Under the pieces are notes generated by a model. The model saw only the letters and a program-made list of their open reading frames with translations. It was not told the origin of the DNA and searched no databases. A program made the translations under genes and the position numbers. Shown one piece after another: positions 28,734 through 35,894 of a stretch of 35,894 bases of DNA (positions within the stretch are counted from its first letter, which is position 1; every line of letters begins with the position of its first letter). Origin of the DNA: a virus. Where the stretch lies: IMG/VR virus record IMGVR_UViG_3300031521_000016, positions 1-35,894 of that record; one strand, written 5' to 3'.

Positions 28734-29114
28734 TTAAAGAAAAAGTAATTTATATGAATAAAATAAAATGACGTAATGTAATACTTGATCAAAACCTATG
28801 CTTACGAAGAAATCATGGGTTCTTTTTTGCTTCCAAAGTGAGGAATTTACCCTACTCGTAACATAATCAATTCCAGTATGTGTAACAAATTGTATGATAC
28901 TGAATAATAGAGGTGTATACCAATATTGTGCACCCATCATTCTATAATGTCCAGACATTATTTCTACTCCAACAAACATTAGCAATGAATATGTTAATGT
29001 ATGCTTAATGAGGTTTTTCGTGTCGAAGCTTTTAGTAGATTGCCATTCTGATTTCTGAATTACGAAATCTGCGATCCAGTGGATAAAAATGAGAAGTAAA
29101 AGATTTTCGATCAT
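28734..29114 (-). CDS. DUF3307 family membrane protein, 126 aa
   Basis: Matches DUF3307 features: LLLLIFIHWIADFVIQKSEW at the N-terminus (H-W-x-A-D-F-x-x-Q), NLIKHTLTYSLLMF (conserved Lys-His), QFVTHTGIDYVTSR (T-H-x-x-I-D) and a final FFVSIGFDQVLHYVIL (D-Q-x-x-H). About four membrane helices are visible. The family is frequent in phages and bacteria and lacks a known function. It overlaps the metallophosphoesterase gene by 4 nt (ATGA). Confidence 0.85.
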   Translation of the reverse strand: MIENLLLLIFIHWIADFVIQKSEWQSTKSFDTKNLIKHTLTYSLLMFVGVEIMSGHYRMMGAQYWYTPLLFSIIQFVTHTGIDYVTSRVNSSLWKQKRTHDFFVSIGFDQVLHYVILFYSYKLLFL

Positions 29115-29743
29115 ATTTTTGTATCATTTAGATTTGTCAAGTCATATACTTCAATATCTTTCATAATTTCAAGGATATCATCTACGTGATAAGGCTTAAG
29201 GCCGTTACCACACATTCCACAGTCCATTCTTTTTCCCAGCCCAAATCTTTTGTCACCTTTTAGATGTTGATGACCATGAAGCATAATTGTTCCGGTTCTC
29301 ATATCGTTCCATGAAAGTATAGGGTAGTGGCTTAGCACAAATCTACCTTTTCCTTCAATTATAAGTTCTTCGTAATCTGAAACATGTTTAAATAGATGAC
29401 TGTAATATTTACGTATATGATGATCATGATTACCGAATATTAGAATTATATTCTTACAGTTAATCTGATTTCTGAATTCTTCTACTTTTTCTTTTCCGCC
29501 AAATGACCAGTCTCCAAGATGGATAAGAATGTCATCTTCCATTACTACGTCATTAATATTATTAATGATAGCAGCATTCATGGCGACTAGATCAGGATAT
29601 GGTCTAGTAGACCATTCATGAACATGAAAAACACCATTATCGTCTGTTGATCCCCAGCTACTAACACCTCTGCATATATTCTTATGCATATAGTGAGTAT
29701 CACTTGTAAACCAGATATTTACATTGGGTTTAAGCTTTATCAT
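29111..29743 (-). CDS. Calcineurin-like metallophosphoesterase, 210 aa
   Basis: The metal-binding motifs are in order: SDTHYMH (14-20), GDWSFGG (77-83), GNHDHH (104-109), SHYP (138-141) and HGHQH (156-160). Length and motif spacing fit the small phage/bacterial phosphoesterases rather than full SbcD/Mre11. Predicted to hydrolyse a phosphoester with two metal ions in the cytoplasm; substrate unknown. It overlaps the following ATPase gene by 14 nt, so the two are likely co-translated. Confidence 0.9.
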   Translation of the reverse strand: MIKLKPNVNIWFTSDTHYMHKNICRGVSSWGSTDDNGVFHVHEWSTRPYPDLVAMNAAIINNINDVVMEDDILIHLGDWSFGGKEKVEEFRNQINCKNIILIFGNHDHHIRKYYSHLFKHVSDYEELIIEGKGRFVLSHYPILSWNDMRTGTIMLHGHQHLKGDKRFGLGKRMDCGMCGNGLKPYHVDDILEIMKDIEVYDLTNLNDTKI

Positions 29744-30395
29744 TTTCTAAATCTTTTTTAGGTGGAAGATGCATTTCCAGTCCTGTTTCTTCTAGTACAT
29801 ACTGAGAGGAAATAACTAAATCTCTTTTCATAAAGTCATACACTAGATGCATCTTTATCATAGCTATGGGATTATGCGATATAGCTATTATTTCTACGCC
29901 GTATTTCTTTGAAATATTGTAGAGCATATTATGAAAGTTACTCATATATGCTAAACTGAATCCCTTATCTACTTCATCGAATATCAACAGTGTCTTCCCA
30001 AGTACTATCTTGTCTTTAATTTTCTTCATGAAATTGTCAAACTGAATAAGTGATGACTCTCCATGTGAACTATTACGTGATCCAAAACCTCCCGAATTGA
30101 CATAATTTACAGCATCAAATGCTACCATAAAACTATTACCGTCATCTTTTACAGAATCATAGAAGAAGATTTTCTCATAGTCATGTTCTACAGTTATGTC
30201 ATCCATGAGTAGTCCAAAATATGAATCATTCAAGTTTTTTACTGCATCATTTCCGTGTTGTCCTCTTAATGCATGAAATAGAGATGATTTACCACAGCCA
30301 TTCTTACCAACAACCAAAGTTGGAAATAGTACAAAATCATATACATCTCCAGCTTTTAATTTGTTGAAATCGTTTTTAACAGTTATCTTCAGCAT
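29730..30395 (-). CDS. ABC-type (AAA_21-like) ATPase, 221 aa
   Basis: Walker A GKNGCGKSS (30-38), a signature-like SSHGES (109-114), Walker B TLLIFDEVD (135-143) and a switch His174 (AISHNP). There is no long coiled coil, so it is not a complete SbcC/Rad50; it resembles compact ABC-type ATPases found in phages. The adjacent phosphoesterase gene makes a small nuclease-like pair conceivable, but this is speculation. It overlaps 30389-30661 by 7 nt. Confidence 0.85.
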   Translation of the reverse strand: MLKITVKNDFNKLKAGDVYDFVLFPTLVVGKNGCGKSSLFHALRGQHGNDAVKNLNDSYFGLLMDDITVEHDYEKIFFYDSVKDDGNSFMVAFDAVNYVNSGGFGSRNSSHGESSLIQFDNFMKKIKDKIVLGKTLLIFDEVDKGFSLAYMSNFHNMLYNISKKYGVEIIAISHNPIAMIKMHLVYDFMKRDLVISSQYVLEETGLEMHLPPKKDLENDKA

Positions 30396-30661
30396 TTTTC
30401 CTGATCAGTTATCACCTTTTCTTGAGGTAAAATGGGTTTCTTTACGACTTTAGCTCGTTTCGGCTTAGTTTTCTTTCTACTATCTTTTATATCTTCGCGG
30501 ATAGATTCATCTGACTGTAAATGTTTATCAATTTCAGCATCAGAGAATTTAACAGATATCACATTCTTTTTGTATGTGGCCTTTAGTTCGAAAGATTCAG
30601 AAAATAGGACGTCTTTAACACATATTAAACGTAGAATTAGTTTAATGAGTAATTTTTTCAT
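30389..30661 (-). CDS. Hypothetical basic protein, 90 aa
   Basis: The ATG at 30661 (MKKLLIKLILRLICVKDVLF) is preferred over an upstream alternative within the spacer. A hydrophobic basic N-terminal helix (residues 3-14) could be a membrane-association helix. The centre is a short beta region (ELKATYKKNVISVKFSD) and the C-terminus is Lys-rich (RKKTKPKRAKVVKKP), possibly nucleic-acid binding. No family recognised. Confidence 0.62.
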   Translation of the reverse strand: MKKLLIKLILRLICVKDVLFSESFELKATYKKNVISVKFSDAEIDKHLQSDESIREDIKDSRKKTKPKRAKVVKKPILPQEKVITDQEKC

Positions 30662-30668
30662 TGATTGA

Positions 30669-31511
30669 TTATTTTTTATGCTTGTTGAGAACAAAGTATG
30701 GTTCGAGTATTTTAGTGAGTGCTGTAATTAGTTCTTCAGTCGTATCATTTTTTATAATATGATCGAACTTATCGTAATCATCTAATGAGACTTCAGATTC
30801 ATGAACTAAAGTTTTCCAGATATCATTATTGAATCTTTTAATCCAAGATCGAAAAGGTAGAACTTCAATCTTCATATCTACCGAATCGGCAAGAAAAAAT
30901 AATTTTTCTTGAGCTACGATATAATTTTGGTATTCTGCATACAAGCCAGGCCAACGTTGTTCAATTGGTCTTTCTAATCTGATAAGTATACTGTTTCGTT
31001 TCTTGATTGCTTCAGCTTCATTAGGAAATCTAAGATCAGTTATGATCCAATTCGGATACTTATTTTCCTTTTCATATTCAATCATTGTAGCATTTATCCA
31101 AATGCTTGGATGAACTATATTTCTACCTGCATTTGTACCAATTAATTGCATCAAATTGCGAGGCGTCAGCATTTCATATTCTATTGTCAAATCATTGTAT
31201 GCGATATTGTCGATATCGGCGTATCCGTATAACTCACAATACTTTTTTACTTCATCATACGTAGAAAAAATCATTTTTCCATTATCGCATAATTGTACTT
31301 TCCATACTTCCCATTCTTTTCCTAGAGGAGTATTTTTGAATGTGATATTTTCTAATTGCAGTCTTGTACAACCAATTAGAAGACATACGATGTCTTTTAC
31401 TTTATCTGCAAATTTTACTATTTTCCAATTATGGTTTGGGAGCAGTTTTTTTATTTCTTCTGCTGAAAAATCTTTGCCGGATTGTTGTTTACCCGAAATT
31501 GCTATTATCAT
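30669..31511 (-). CDS. Deoxynucleoside monophosphate kinase-like protein, 280 aa
   Basis: A P-loop GKQQSGKD (7-14) opens the protein. The later TPRNLMQLIGTNAGRNIVHP, NWIITDLRFPNEAEAIKKR and DHIIKNDTTEELITAL match the layout of phage dNMP kinases: an LID-type region, a D-L-R-F-P-N-E strand, and the conserved H-I-I-x-N-D end. It would phosphorylate dNMPs for phage DNA synthesis, fitting with thymidylate synthase at 35.4 kb. Length is somewhat above the T4 gp1 size (241 aa). Confidence 0.87.
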   Translation of the reverse strand: MIIAISGKQQSGKDFSAEEIKKLLPNHNWKIVKFADKVKDIVCLLIGCTRLQLENITFKNTPLGKEWEVWKVQLCDNGKMIFSTYDEVKKYCELYGYADIDNIAYNDLTIEYEMLTPRNLMQLIGTNAGRNIVHPSIWINATMIEYEKENKYPNWIITDLRFPNEAEAIKKRNSILIRLERPIEQRWPGLYAEYQNYIVAQEKLFFLADSVDMKIEVLPFRSWIKRFNNDIWKTLVHESEVSLDDYDKFDHIIKNDTTEELITALTKILEPYFVLNKHKK

Positions 31512-31514
31512 ACT

Positions 31515-31730
31515 TTATAGTCTATTTACGAAACGATATAATTCAAACTCAGAACGTGATAGCCCTAAATTCAATTCATTTTGAAATTCATCAAGTGAAA
31601 AAACTTTCCCTTGATCATATGCCATCTGTTCAAATATATCGTCTGAACATGATAGCCAATATTCTTTATCGTGCCTTTTCTTTATTTCAGCTCTAGAAAT
31701 ATCTACAGCTAAGAGTAAAATATCGTTCAT
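31515..31730 (-). CDS. Hypothetical small helical protein, 71 aa
   Basis: Begins MNDILLLAVDISRAEIKKRH and ends FELYRFVNRL. Acidic and helical, with no Cys cluster or membrane segment. It lies 3 nt before the dNMP kinase gene and starts in an ATGA overlap with 31727-31999, so it belongs to the same transcript. Family not recognised. Confidence 0.65.
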   Translation of the reverse strand: MNDILLLAVDISRAEIKKRHDKEYWLSCSDDIFEQMAYDQGKVFSLDEFQNELNLGLSRSEFELYRFVNRL

Positions 31731-31999
31731 TTATTGTCTCTGTTTTTTCCTAAGTGATATCCATCACAGTATACACATTTGTATACTGAGAAGTGTTTAT
31801 TTTGTTTACGCTTCATACTATCTGCAGCCTTTTCTGCAGTAGCTCTAGTATTATACATGACTTTCAGTTTTCCATCTTCTCGTTGATGACTTCTTTTACT
31901 GAACATTCCCAATGCATTACCAGTTACGATGAAATTGACAAAAGCCCGCTTTATAGGTCCTTGATCTTTAAGCGCAATATATAAGTTTCTAAGTTTCAT
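31727..31999 (-). CDS. Hypothetical basic protein with CxxC, 90 aa
   Basis: Begins MKLRNLYIALKDQGPIKRAF. The C-terminus has VYKCVYCDGYHLGKNRDNK, a CxxC followed by a nearby His, like a half zinc finger common in small phage proteins. The overall charge is strongly positive (KRKQNKHF), which suits nucleic-acid binding. Its start lies just downstream of the structured RNA candidate at 32009-32148. Confidence 0.68.
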   Translation of the reverse strand: MKLRNLYIALKDQGPIKRAFVNFIVTGNALGMFSKRSHQREDGKLKVMYNTRATAEKAADSMKRKQNKHFSVYKCVYCDGYHLGKNRDNK

Positions 32000-32008
32000 A
32001 AGCTAAAA

Positions 32009-32148
32009 TGAGCCACTATAATCAGTGTAATTAATTTGATAGAAGTTTGACAAGCGAAGTGTGAGGTTTGATATCTTGAATTTTAAACTTTAACTTCAGT
32101 ATCGATATCTTGTCATAAATGTTCAATTACAATAAGAATAGTGGCTCA
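32009..32148 (-). ncRNA. Structured RNA candidate in a 157-nt gene-free stretch
   Basis: Nested co-linear stems: 11 bp (32009-32019 with 32138-32148, TGAGCCACTAT/ATAGTGGCTCA), 7 bp (32026-32032 with 32125-32131), 4 bp (32034-32037 with 32117-32120), 7 bp (32048-32054 with 32109-32115) and 5 bp (32056-32060 with 32093-32097). The outer stem ends next to TTTT on the minus strand. The region lies between 32157-32585 and 31727-31999 with no plausible protein frame. Its role (regulatory RNA, riboswitch-like leader, processing site) is unknown. Confidence 0.45.
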
Positions 32149-32156
32149 AGTGAGGT

Positions 32157-32585
32157 TTAAATTTCAGTAGTCAAGTTGTGCATATCTAACTCATCTTGAA
32201 GAGCACCGATTTCGTCTTCTAAGAGAGTGATACGTTCCTTAATGTCTTTTGCATTAAGTTCCACTTCTTTCATTTGTGCTACTGAACTGTAATGTCCGTA
32301 GACTTTACCTTCTTCAGTAGAAATTGCACGAAGTTCTTTAACGTAATTTTTATATTCAGACAATAAGAAGATTTTGCCGTATACTGGAGCATTTGCTACG
32401 TGAATTTTAGATTTTAATTCTGCTAGTTCAGCAGCTTTAGTCTTAGCTTCATCTAGCGAAGCTTCAACACTAAAATGTCTTACGTTTCCTACTTCTATAG
32501 AATTGTTTAGACGGGCTACTTCATATAGTCCATTAAGTTCTTCTATTAATTTGTTTTTTAGTTTTAATGCTTGTTTTACGTTCAT
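32157..32585 (-). CDS. Hypothetical coiled-coil protein, 142 aa
   Basis: Begins MNVKQALKLKNKLIEELNGL. Almost entirely helical, with heptad-like stretches (EAKTKAAELAELKSKIHVAN; ERITLLEDEIGALQDELDMH). The middle has NAPVYGKIFLLSEYKNYVKE. I recall similar coiled-coil hypothetical proteins in phages; function unknown. It is preceded by a second short coiled-coil gene. The structured RNA candidate lies 8 nt past its stop. Confidence 0.72.
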   Translation of the reverse strand: MNVKQALKLKNKLIEELNGLYEVARLNNSIEVGNVRHFSVEASLDEAKTKAAELAELKSKIHVANAPVYGKIFLLSEYKNYVKELRAISTEEGKVYGHYSSVAQMKEVELNAKDIKERITLLEDEIGALQDELDMHNLTTEI

Positions 32586-32627
32586 GATAATATTTGAGTA
32601 TTGAATTAGATTTTAAAATAACAAAAA

Positions 32628-32879
32628 TTAGTCTTGGTATAAAATTTCTATGATTTCATTTGGAGTAATTTTATGACCATATTTAGCTTCAAATTCTTGT
32701 AATACGATTGTTTCTGTAGCTTTTAGTTCAGCTAATTGAGTCTTCAATGAACTGATATTATCAGTTGATTCTTGCATTTGTTTTTCAGCTTTTCCAATCT
32801 CTTTCGATATAGTTGAATATGTGTCAATTATATTCTGTATACGTGCTCTAAATTCAGGGTCTAAGTTTCTTCTGTCCAT
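32628..32879 (-). CDS. Hypothetical coiled-coil protein, 83 aa
   Basis: Begins MDRRNLDPEFRARIQNIIDT. Residues 15-60 form a coiled coil (ISKEIGKAEKQMQESTDNIS, LKTQLAELKATE). The C-terminus KYGHKITPNEIIEILYQD is a short helix. Its start overlaps the end of 32861-33190 by 19 nt. Together with 32157-32585 it suggests an assembly or scaffold-type pair, which is a guess. Confidence 0.7.
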   Translation of the reverse strand: MDRRNLDPEFRARIQNIIDTYSTISKEIGKAEKQMQESTDNISSLKTQLAELKATETIVLQEFEAKYGHKITPNEIIEILYQD

Positions 32880-33190
32880 TCTAATAAGTATATAAGTTCT
32901 GCTAATGTGTAAATTTCTTGATTACTTTCTAGTATTGATCGCCATATCGTATACATATCTATTGCATCTGAGTCAGTAGAAACGTACATTTTATCTTTGA
33001 TATAAATCATAGCTTCCATTTTCGAAAACTCTTTATCTAGCTGATCACTTTCTTCATAACCAAATATATCGTGTGGCTCTTTCCATGGAATTTCAATTTT
33101 GAACTCTCCTTTTGTCAATGTTAATGAAGCTTCTTGATCGAATTTTAATACAGGTTCGATCTTTCTTGAACCATTCGTCAAACCATTCAT
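32861..33190 (-). CDS. Hypothetical acidic protein, 109 aa, possibly the 3' part of a frameshifted gene
   Basis: Begins at ATG 33190 (MNGLTNGSRKIEPVLKFDQE). The body is acidic and beta/alpha mixed (EFKIEIPWKEPHDIFGYEES, ending LIYLLEWTEET). A second frame starts at ATG 33230 in an ATGA overlap with the upstream gene and reads MNSHIQDMANQISDEWFDEW before diverging. A +1 shift near 33165 would join it to this body. Either the gene starts at 33190, or it is frameshifted, programmed or through a sequence error. Confidence 0.65.
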   Translation of the reverse strand: MNGLTNGSRKIEPVLKFDQEASLTLTKGEFKIEIPWKEPHDIFGYEESDQLDKEFSKMEAMIYIKDKMYVSTDSDAIDMYTIWRSILESNQEIYTLAELIYLLEWTEET

Positions 33191-33230
33191 CAGATATCTG
33201 ATTGGCCATATCCTGTATGTGACTGTTCAT
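33093..33230 (-). CDS. Short overlapping frame, possible true N-terminus of the next protein
   Basis: ATG 33230 overlaps the TGA of 33227-33433 as ATGA, the usual coupling in this genome. The frame gives MNSHIQDMANQISDEWFDEW followed by a basic stretch that looks unnatural (TCIKIRSRSFINIDKRR) and stops at 33093. The first 20 residues look genuine; the rest is probably out of frame. Reported because it bears on the start of 32861-33190. Confidence 0.35.
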   Translation of the reverse strand: MNSHIQDMANQISDEWFDEWFKKDRTCIKIRSRSFINIDKRRVQN

Positions 33231-33433
33231 ATATTAAACTTTTCTATGATTCTTGAATGATAAACTTTTGCCATCTGTTTAGATTCTCTTAAGACTTGTT
33301 TCAGATGATTATGTGGGCAGTCATTGCATGGATCATCTGCGTCGCATCCAGCTATACTCTCCATGTCACATAATGCAACAATACCCCACTCAAACCAATA
33401 TACAGGTGTGAGTTTATGTTCTATTCTATCCAT
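33227..33433 (-). CDS. Small Cys-rich hypothetical protein, 68 aa
   Basis: Begins MDRIEHKLTPVYWFEWGIVA. The middle has CDMESIAGCDADDPCNDCPH, four Cys and a His within 20 residues, a probable metal site. A basic helix follows (HLKQVLRESKQMAKVYHSRI). It overlaps the epimerase gene by 8 nt. No family recognised. Confidence 0.68.
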   Translation of the reverse strand: MDRIEHKLTPVYWFEWGIVALCDMESIAGCDADDPCNDCPHNHLKQVLRESKQMAKVYHSRIIEKFNI

Positions 33434-34430
33434 GTTGTAATGTTTTCAAAATTTCTAGAAACTTCTTAGAAGAAGTTCCGTCTCCGTATGGACATGCATA
33501 GTTTATATCAAAAGTTAATATATGCGTGTCAAAAGAAGATTTCAGATCATTTACTAAAAATGAACTTTTACCCAATGATTCTTCTCTTTCGGTCGAAGTT
33601 CTACAAACTAAACATTTTTTATTTAGAAAGCTACACTCTTCTTGTATACCACCTGAATCTGTAATAACAAGCTTACACTGAACTAGAATGTCTAACAAGT
33701 CTTTATGCGAAAGTGGATCTATGACATTTACTTTCTTAAAAATACTAGCATGCTTGCGTATTTCAGGACTTGGATGCATAGGAAAGATAAATTCTAACTG
33801 CGGATAGTCATTAGCTAAATCCTCAATTTCTGCACATAAGAATTTGAATACTCTTTGATTTTCTCTTCTATGTAAAGTTATAAGTACTTTATTGTCATAT
33901 ACACATTTGTCTTTATACGGTAGAAGATTATCTATACTAGTATTCCCGATTACGTATGCTGATCCTTTAATCCTTTCCCTTTTGAGATTAGATAAATTAG
34001 CTTCAGTAGGACATAAATGAATGTTAGTGATATGCGATATCATTCTTCTGTATGGTTCTTCAGGCCATGGAGTAGTTGTATATGTACGTAAGCCAGCTTC
34101 TAGATGTATCACATTTATTCCATTATTAAAAGCAGATAACGCAACTGCAAATGCCGATGCCGTATCACCTTGTACTAAAATATGATCAATTTTATGTTCG
34201 CTTTGTATTACATCTATAAAATTTGAACTTACTATTTTACCGATGATACTATCTAATCGATTATTGATAGATGCTTTATAATCGATTCTATAATCATATC
34301 TGAAATCAGCTAGTGTTGTATGTTGATTAGTATGTAAGATTTTAAATGGATAGTTTGATTTTTCTAATAAGTCAATTATTGGTGATATCTTTAAAAATTC
34401 TGGACGGGTACCGTATGTAAGGAGGATCAT
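33426..34430 (-). CDS. wecB: UDP-N-acetylglucosamine 2-epimerase (WecB-type), 334 aa
   Basis: Conserved segments of the non-hydrolysing epimerase family are all present: TYGTRPEFLK (5-14), VQGDTASAFA (87-95), HLEAGLRTY (109-117), LHRREN (186-191) and DSGGIQEE (258-265). The length is slightly shorter than cellular enzymes (about 370 aa). It would interconvert UDP-GlcNAc and UDP-ManNAc. It is directly coupled (ATGA) to a GT2 glycosyltransferase, pointing to sugar decoration of a host or virion component; the target is unknown. Confidence 0.88.
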   Translation of the reverse strand: MILLTYGTRPEFLKISPIIDLLEKSNYPFKILHTNQHTTLADFRYDYRIDYKASINNRLDSIIGKIVSSNFIDVIQSEHKIDHILVQGDTASAFAVALSAFNNGINVIHLEAGLRTYTTTPWPEEPYRRMISHITNIHLCPTEANLSNLKRERIKGSAYVIGNTSIDNLLPYKDKCVYDNKVLITLHRRENQRVFKFLCAEIEDLANDYPQLEFIFPMHPSPEIRKHASIFKKVNVIDPLSHKDLLDILVQCKLVITDSGGIQEECSFLNKKCLVCRTSTEREESLGKSSFLVNDLKSSFDTHILTFDINYACPYGDGTSSKKFLEILKTLQHG

Positions 34431-35383
34431 TTGAAAATAGTTTTAGTTAAAGATTGAATTTGGACAAAATATTGTCTTGCAGCTTCAATTGTCTGACTAC
34501 AAGGAACAATTTGCTTAAGTCCATGAAAATTATTTGTGATGAAATGATCAGTTCTCAAATTGTCTGCTAAATCTCTTGCTTTCTCTATAGAATCTGGCCA
34601 AGACAACATACTTCTATTAAATTCGAATTTTGAAGCTGTGTCGGACATGCGTTGATCATGTCCTCTTTTCACATAGACTAAATCTTTCATAGCATAATAC
34701 TTGAGACCTAGATACTCACATTTGCCTAAGAATTCTAAATCATCTCCTTTTGACATTTCAACACGAAGTCGTGAGTGATCAATTTTAAGTACAGATGATT
34801 TTCTTAGAGCAAATGGCAAAGATATGATTTGAATATTATCTCTAGAACAATGTACTATCGATGTATAGGGCATACCGTTCAATTCATGTGTATTGAACCT
34901 AAATTTTGTATGATTGTCATTAAAGTATGGCGCCCAAAAGTTGGTACATATTAACTCTTGTGGATATTTAGCTTCTATGAATCGTTCTACATTTCCATTA
35001 TTATCGATCATTACAGATGAACCGTACATGAAGTCTAAATTTGAATACTGTACGAATTTATCCACATATTTCTCTATTGCATCAGGTAAAAGTACATCAT
35101 CAGAATCAGGAAAGAAAAGGATTTCACCATCCGCAAAAAGATGCGAAATCCATTTCATTCTGAATATTCGAGTAGGGTCATCGCAATAAAAATACTTGAC
35201 TGTTCGTTTCGAAATTCGTTCGAATTCTTTTATGATAAGCTTTGTATTATCGTCTGACCCGTCATCGAGTATGTAAAGATCAAACTTTCTATACGTTTGA
35301 TCTAAAAGTGATGTGAAAAATTCCGTTATGTATTGTCCCATATTCCATGTAGGAACTATGATTGATACAAGAGGCTGATTCAT
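34427..35383 (-). CDS. Family 2 (GT-A fold) glycosyltransferase, 318 aa
   Basis: The GT-A nucleotide-sugar-binding start VSIIVPTWNMGQYI is followed by DLYILDDGSDDNT (35-47) and the metal-binding FFPDSDD (90-96), as in GT2 enzymes. No membrane segment is clear, so probably soluble in the cytoplasm. It overlaps the epimerase gene by 4 nt, suggesting that it uses the epimerase product, though its donor cannot be read from sequence. The C-terminal 100 residues are family-unspecific. Confidence 0.88.
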   Translation of the reverse strand: MNQPLVSIIVPTWNMGQYITEFFTSLLDQTYRKFDLYILDDGSDDNTKLIIKEFERISKRTVKYFYCDDPTRIFRMKWISHLFADGEILFFPDSDDVLLPDAIEKYVDKFVQYSNLDFMYGSSVMIDNNGNVERFIEAKYPQELICTNFWAPYFNDNHTKFRFNTHELNGMPYTSIVHCSRDNIQIISLPFALRKSSVLKIDHSRLRVEMSKGDDLEFLGKCEYLGLKYYAMKDLVYVKRGHDQRMSDTASKFEFNRSMLSWPDSIEKARDLADNLRTDHFITNNFHGLKQIVPCSQTIEAARQYFVQIQSLTKTIFK

Positions 35384-35385
35384 AG

Positions 35386-35894
35386 TTAATTGCTTAATGG
35401 AAATTTAATAGATGTTAGCGGTGTATAATTAAGAATTTTGAAATCTTCAGGCTTCCAAGCATCTACATTAAACTTCTTTGCAAATATAGCATTTATTTCT
35501 AACTTAGGCAAAGCAGACGGTATACGTGAAATCTGTTCTATTACACCAGGCATTTGATTCAAGTAAATATGTGTATCTCCTAGATTGCATTTCAATTGAT
35601 CAGTTACCATGTTACATTCTTTTGCTATAATTTCCAATAGAAGTGCATATGATGCGATATTATAGGGTAAACCTAGAGGAGTATCTACTGAACGCTGATT
35701 CCACATTAAAGATATGCTTCTAGTTGGTACGTCGAAATCATTGCATAGTTTAGAAGCCCAATCGAAATCTTGCTTAGTAGGATTTAGACCTGCCAGTTTC
35801 CATCTTTCTTCTTGTGACAATTCTTTTGTGTAACATTGAAACCCATAATGACAAGGAGGTAAAACCATTTCTGAAAGTTCTCCTGGATTCCATG
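35386..35894 (-). CDS. thyA: Thymidylate synthase (ThyA type), C-terminal part; N-terminus outside the window
   Basis: Clear ThyA motifs: the active-site LPPCHYGFQ, LMWNQRSVDTPLGLPYNIAS (substrate and fold region), and LGDTHIYLNQ. The frame continues upstream as WNPGELSE before MVLPPCHYG, matching the segment before the active site in the family, so the Met at 35868 is not the true start and the gene extends beyond the window. It makes dTMP from dUMP using methylene-tetrahydrofolate, supporting phage DNA synthesis together with dNMP kinase. It ends LTSIKFPLSN, slightly unlike the usual V-x-x-A-V end. Confidence 0.92.
   Translation of the reverse strand, partial: WNPGELSEMVLPPCHYGFQCYTKELSQEERWKLAGLNPTKQDFDWASKLCNDFDVPTRSISLMWNQRSVDTPLGLPYNIASYALLLEIIAKECNMVTDQLKCNLGDTHIYLNQMPGVIEQISRIPSALPKLEINAIFAKKFNVDAWKPEDFKILNYTPLTSIKFPLSN

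Noticed and set aside
31156-31696. Two rightward frames of 110-142 codons
   Set aside because: Both lie antisense to the dNMP kinase-like gene and its neighbours, which have clear motifs; they overlap each other and lack promoters.
32000-32156. tRNA gene in the 157-nt gap
   Set aside because: The nested stems do not form a cloverleaf: no 7-bp acceptor with T-arm TTCRA and D-arm, and the outer stem is 11 bp with a long interior.

Overview
The window looks like part of a large, AT-rich double-stranded DNA phage genome that infects a Bacteroidetes (Bacteroidota) host. Nearly all genes are small, tightly packed and read leftwards (minus strand), often with ATGA or TAATG overlaps. Phage-type genes are recognisable: thymidylate synthase, dNMP kinase, a small metallophosphoesterase, DUF3307, YqeY, and several small families common in tailed phages. 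The promoters carry the Bacteroidetes -7 element TAnnTTTG. No tRNA, rRNA, CRISPR array, integrase or transposase was seen. The phage assignment is inference; no capsid, tail, terminase or polymerase gene lies in the window.

Layout. (1) Bases 1-16432: about 45 small leftward genes, mostly of unknown function, in at least eight transcription units. Each unit starts with a near-identical promoter, [AG]CGTTTT - exactly 20 nt - TATTTTTG, usually followed by TATCATAA. The units contain small membrane proteins, a lipoprotein, a UPF0114/YqhA membrane protein, Cys-rich proteins and a caspase-fold-like candidate. (2) 16492-18173: a small island with two rightward genes coding leucine-rich-repeat-like proteins and a leftward gene between them, closed by a bidirectional terminator. 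(3) 18258-23617: an ABC importer module (ATPase, permease, substrate-binding protein fused to an OmpA-type domain) with two membrane or coiled-coil partner genes upstream. (4) 23689-28715: winged-helix-like and hypothetical phage genes, YqeY, and a large zinc-ribbon protein. (5) 28734-35894: housekeeping phage genes (DUF3307, metallophosphoesterase plus ABC-type ATPase, dNMP kinase, coiled-coil proteins, UDP-GlcNAc 2-epimerase, GT2 glycosyltransferase, thymidylate synthase cut by the window edge).

The main discovery candidate is a C-terminal tag. Eighteen otherwise dissimilar proteins (LRR-like, winged-helix-like, beta-rich and unclassifiable) end exactly at the stop codon with the same 12-residue block, consensus x-R-G-x-[ILV]-x-[SG]-x-K-[FY]-G-F. 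It is often preceded by W-L-x-S-G-x(5)-F-x-x-K. Seventeen lie in 2.4-18.2 kb and one at 23.7 kb, on both strands. Most promoter-defined units end with a tagged gene, and the -33 box of the next unit sits on the tag gene's stop codon. A tag shared by so many unrelated bodies suggests sorting, packaging or docking onto one common receptor (inference).

Other notable items: long perfect inverted repeats at two promoters, a nearly leaderless gene, a nested-stem structured RNA candidate at 32009-32148, a terminator/promoter overlap at 27.36 kb, and a possible frameshift near 33.16 kb. Several genes below 60 codons were found in apparent gaps (2246-2416, 4140-4283, 15069-15230), and several longer open frames needed start correction because they read through a promoter.
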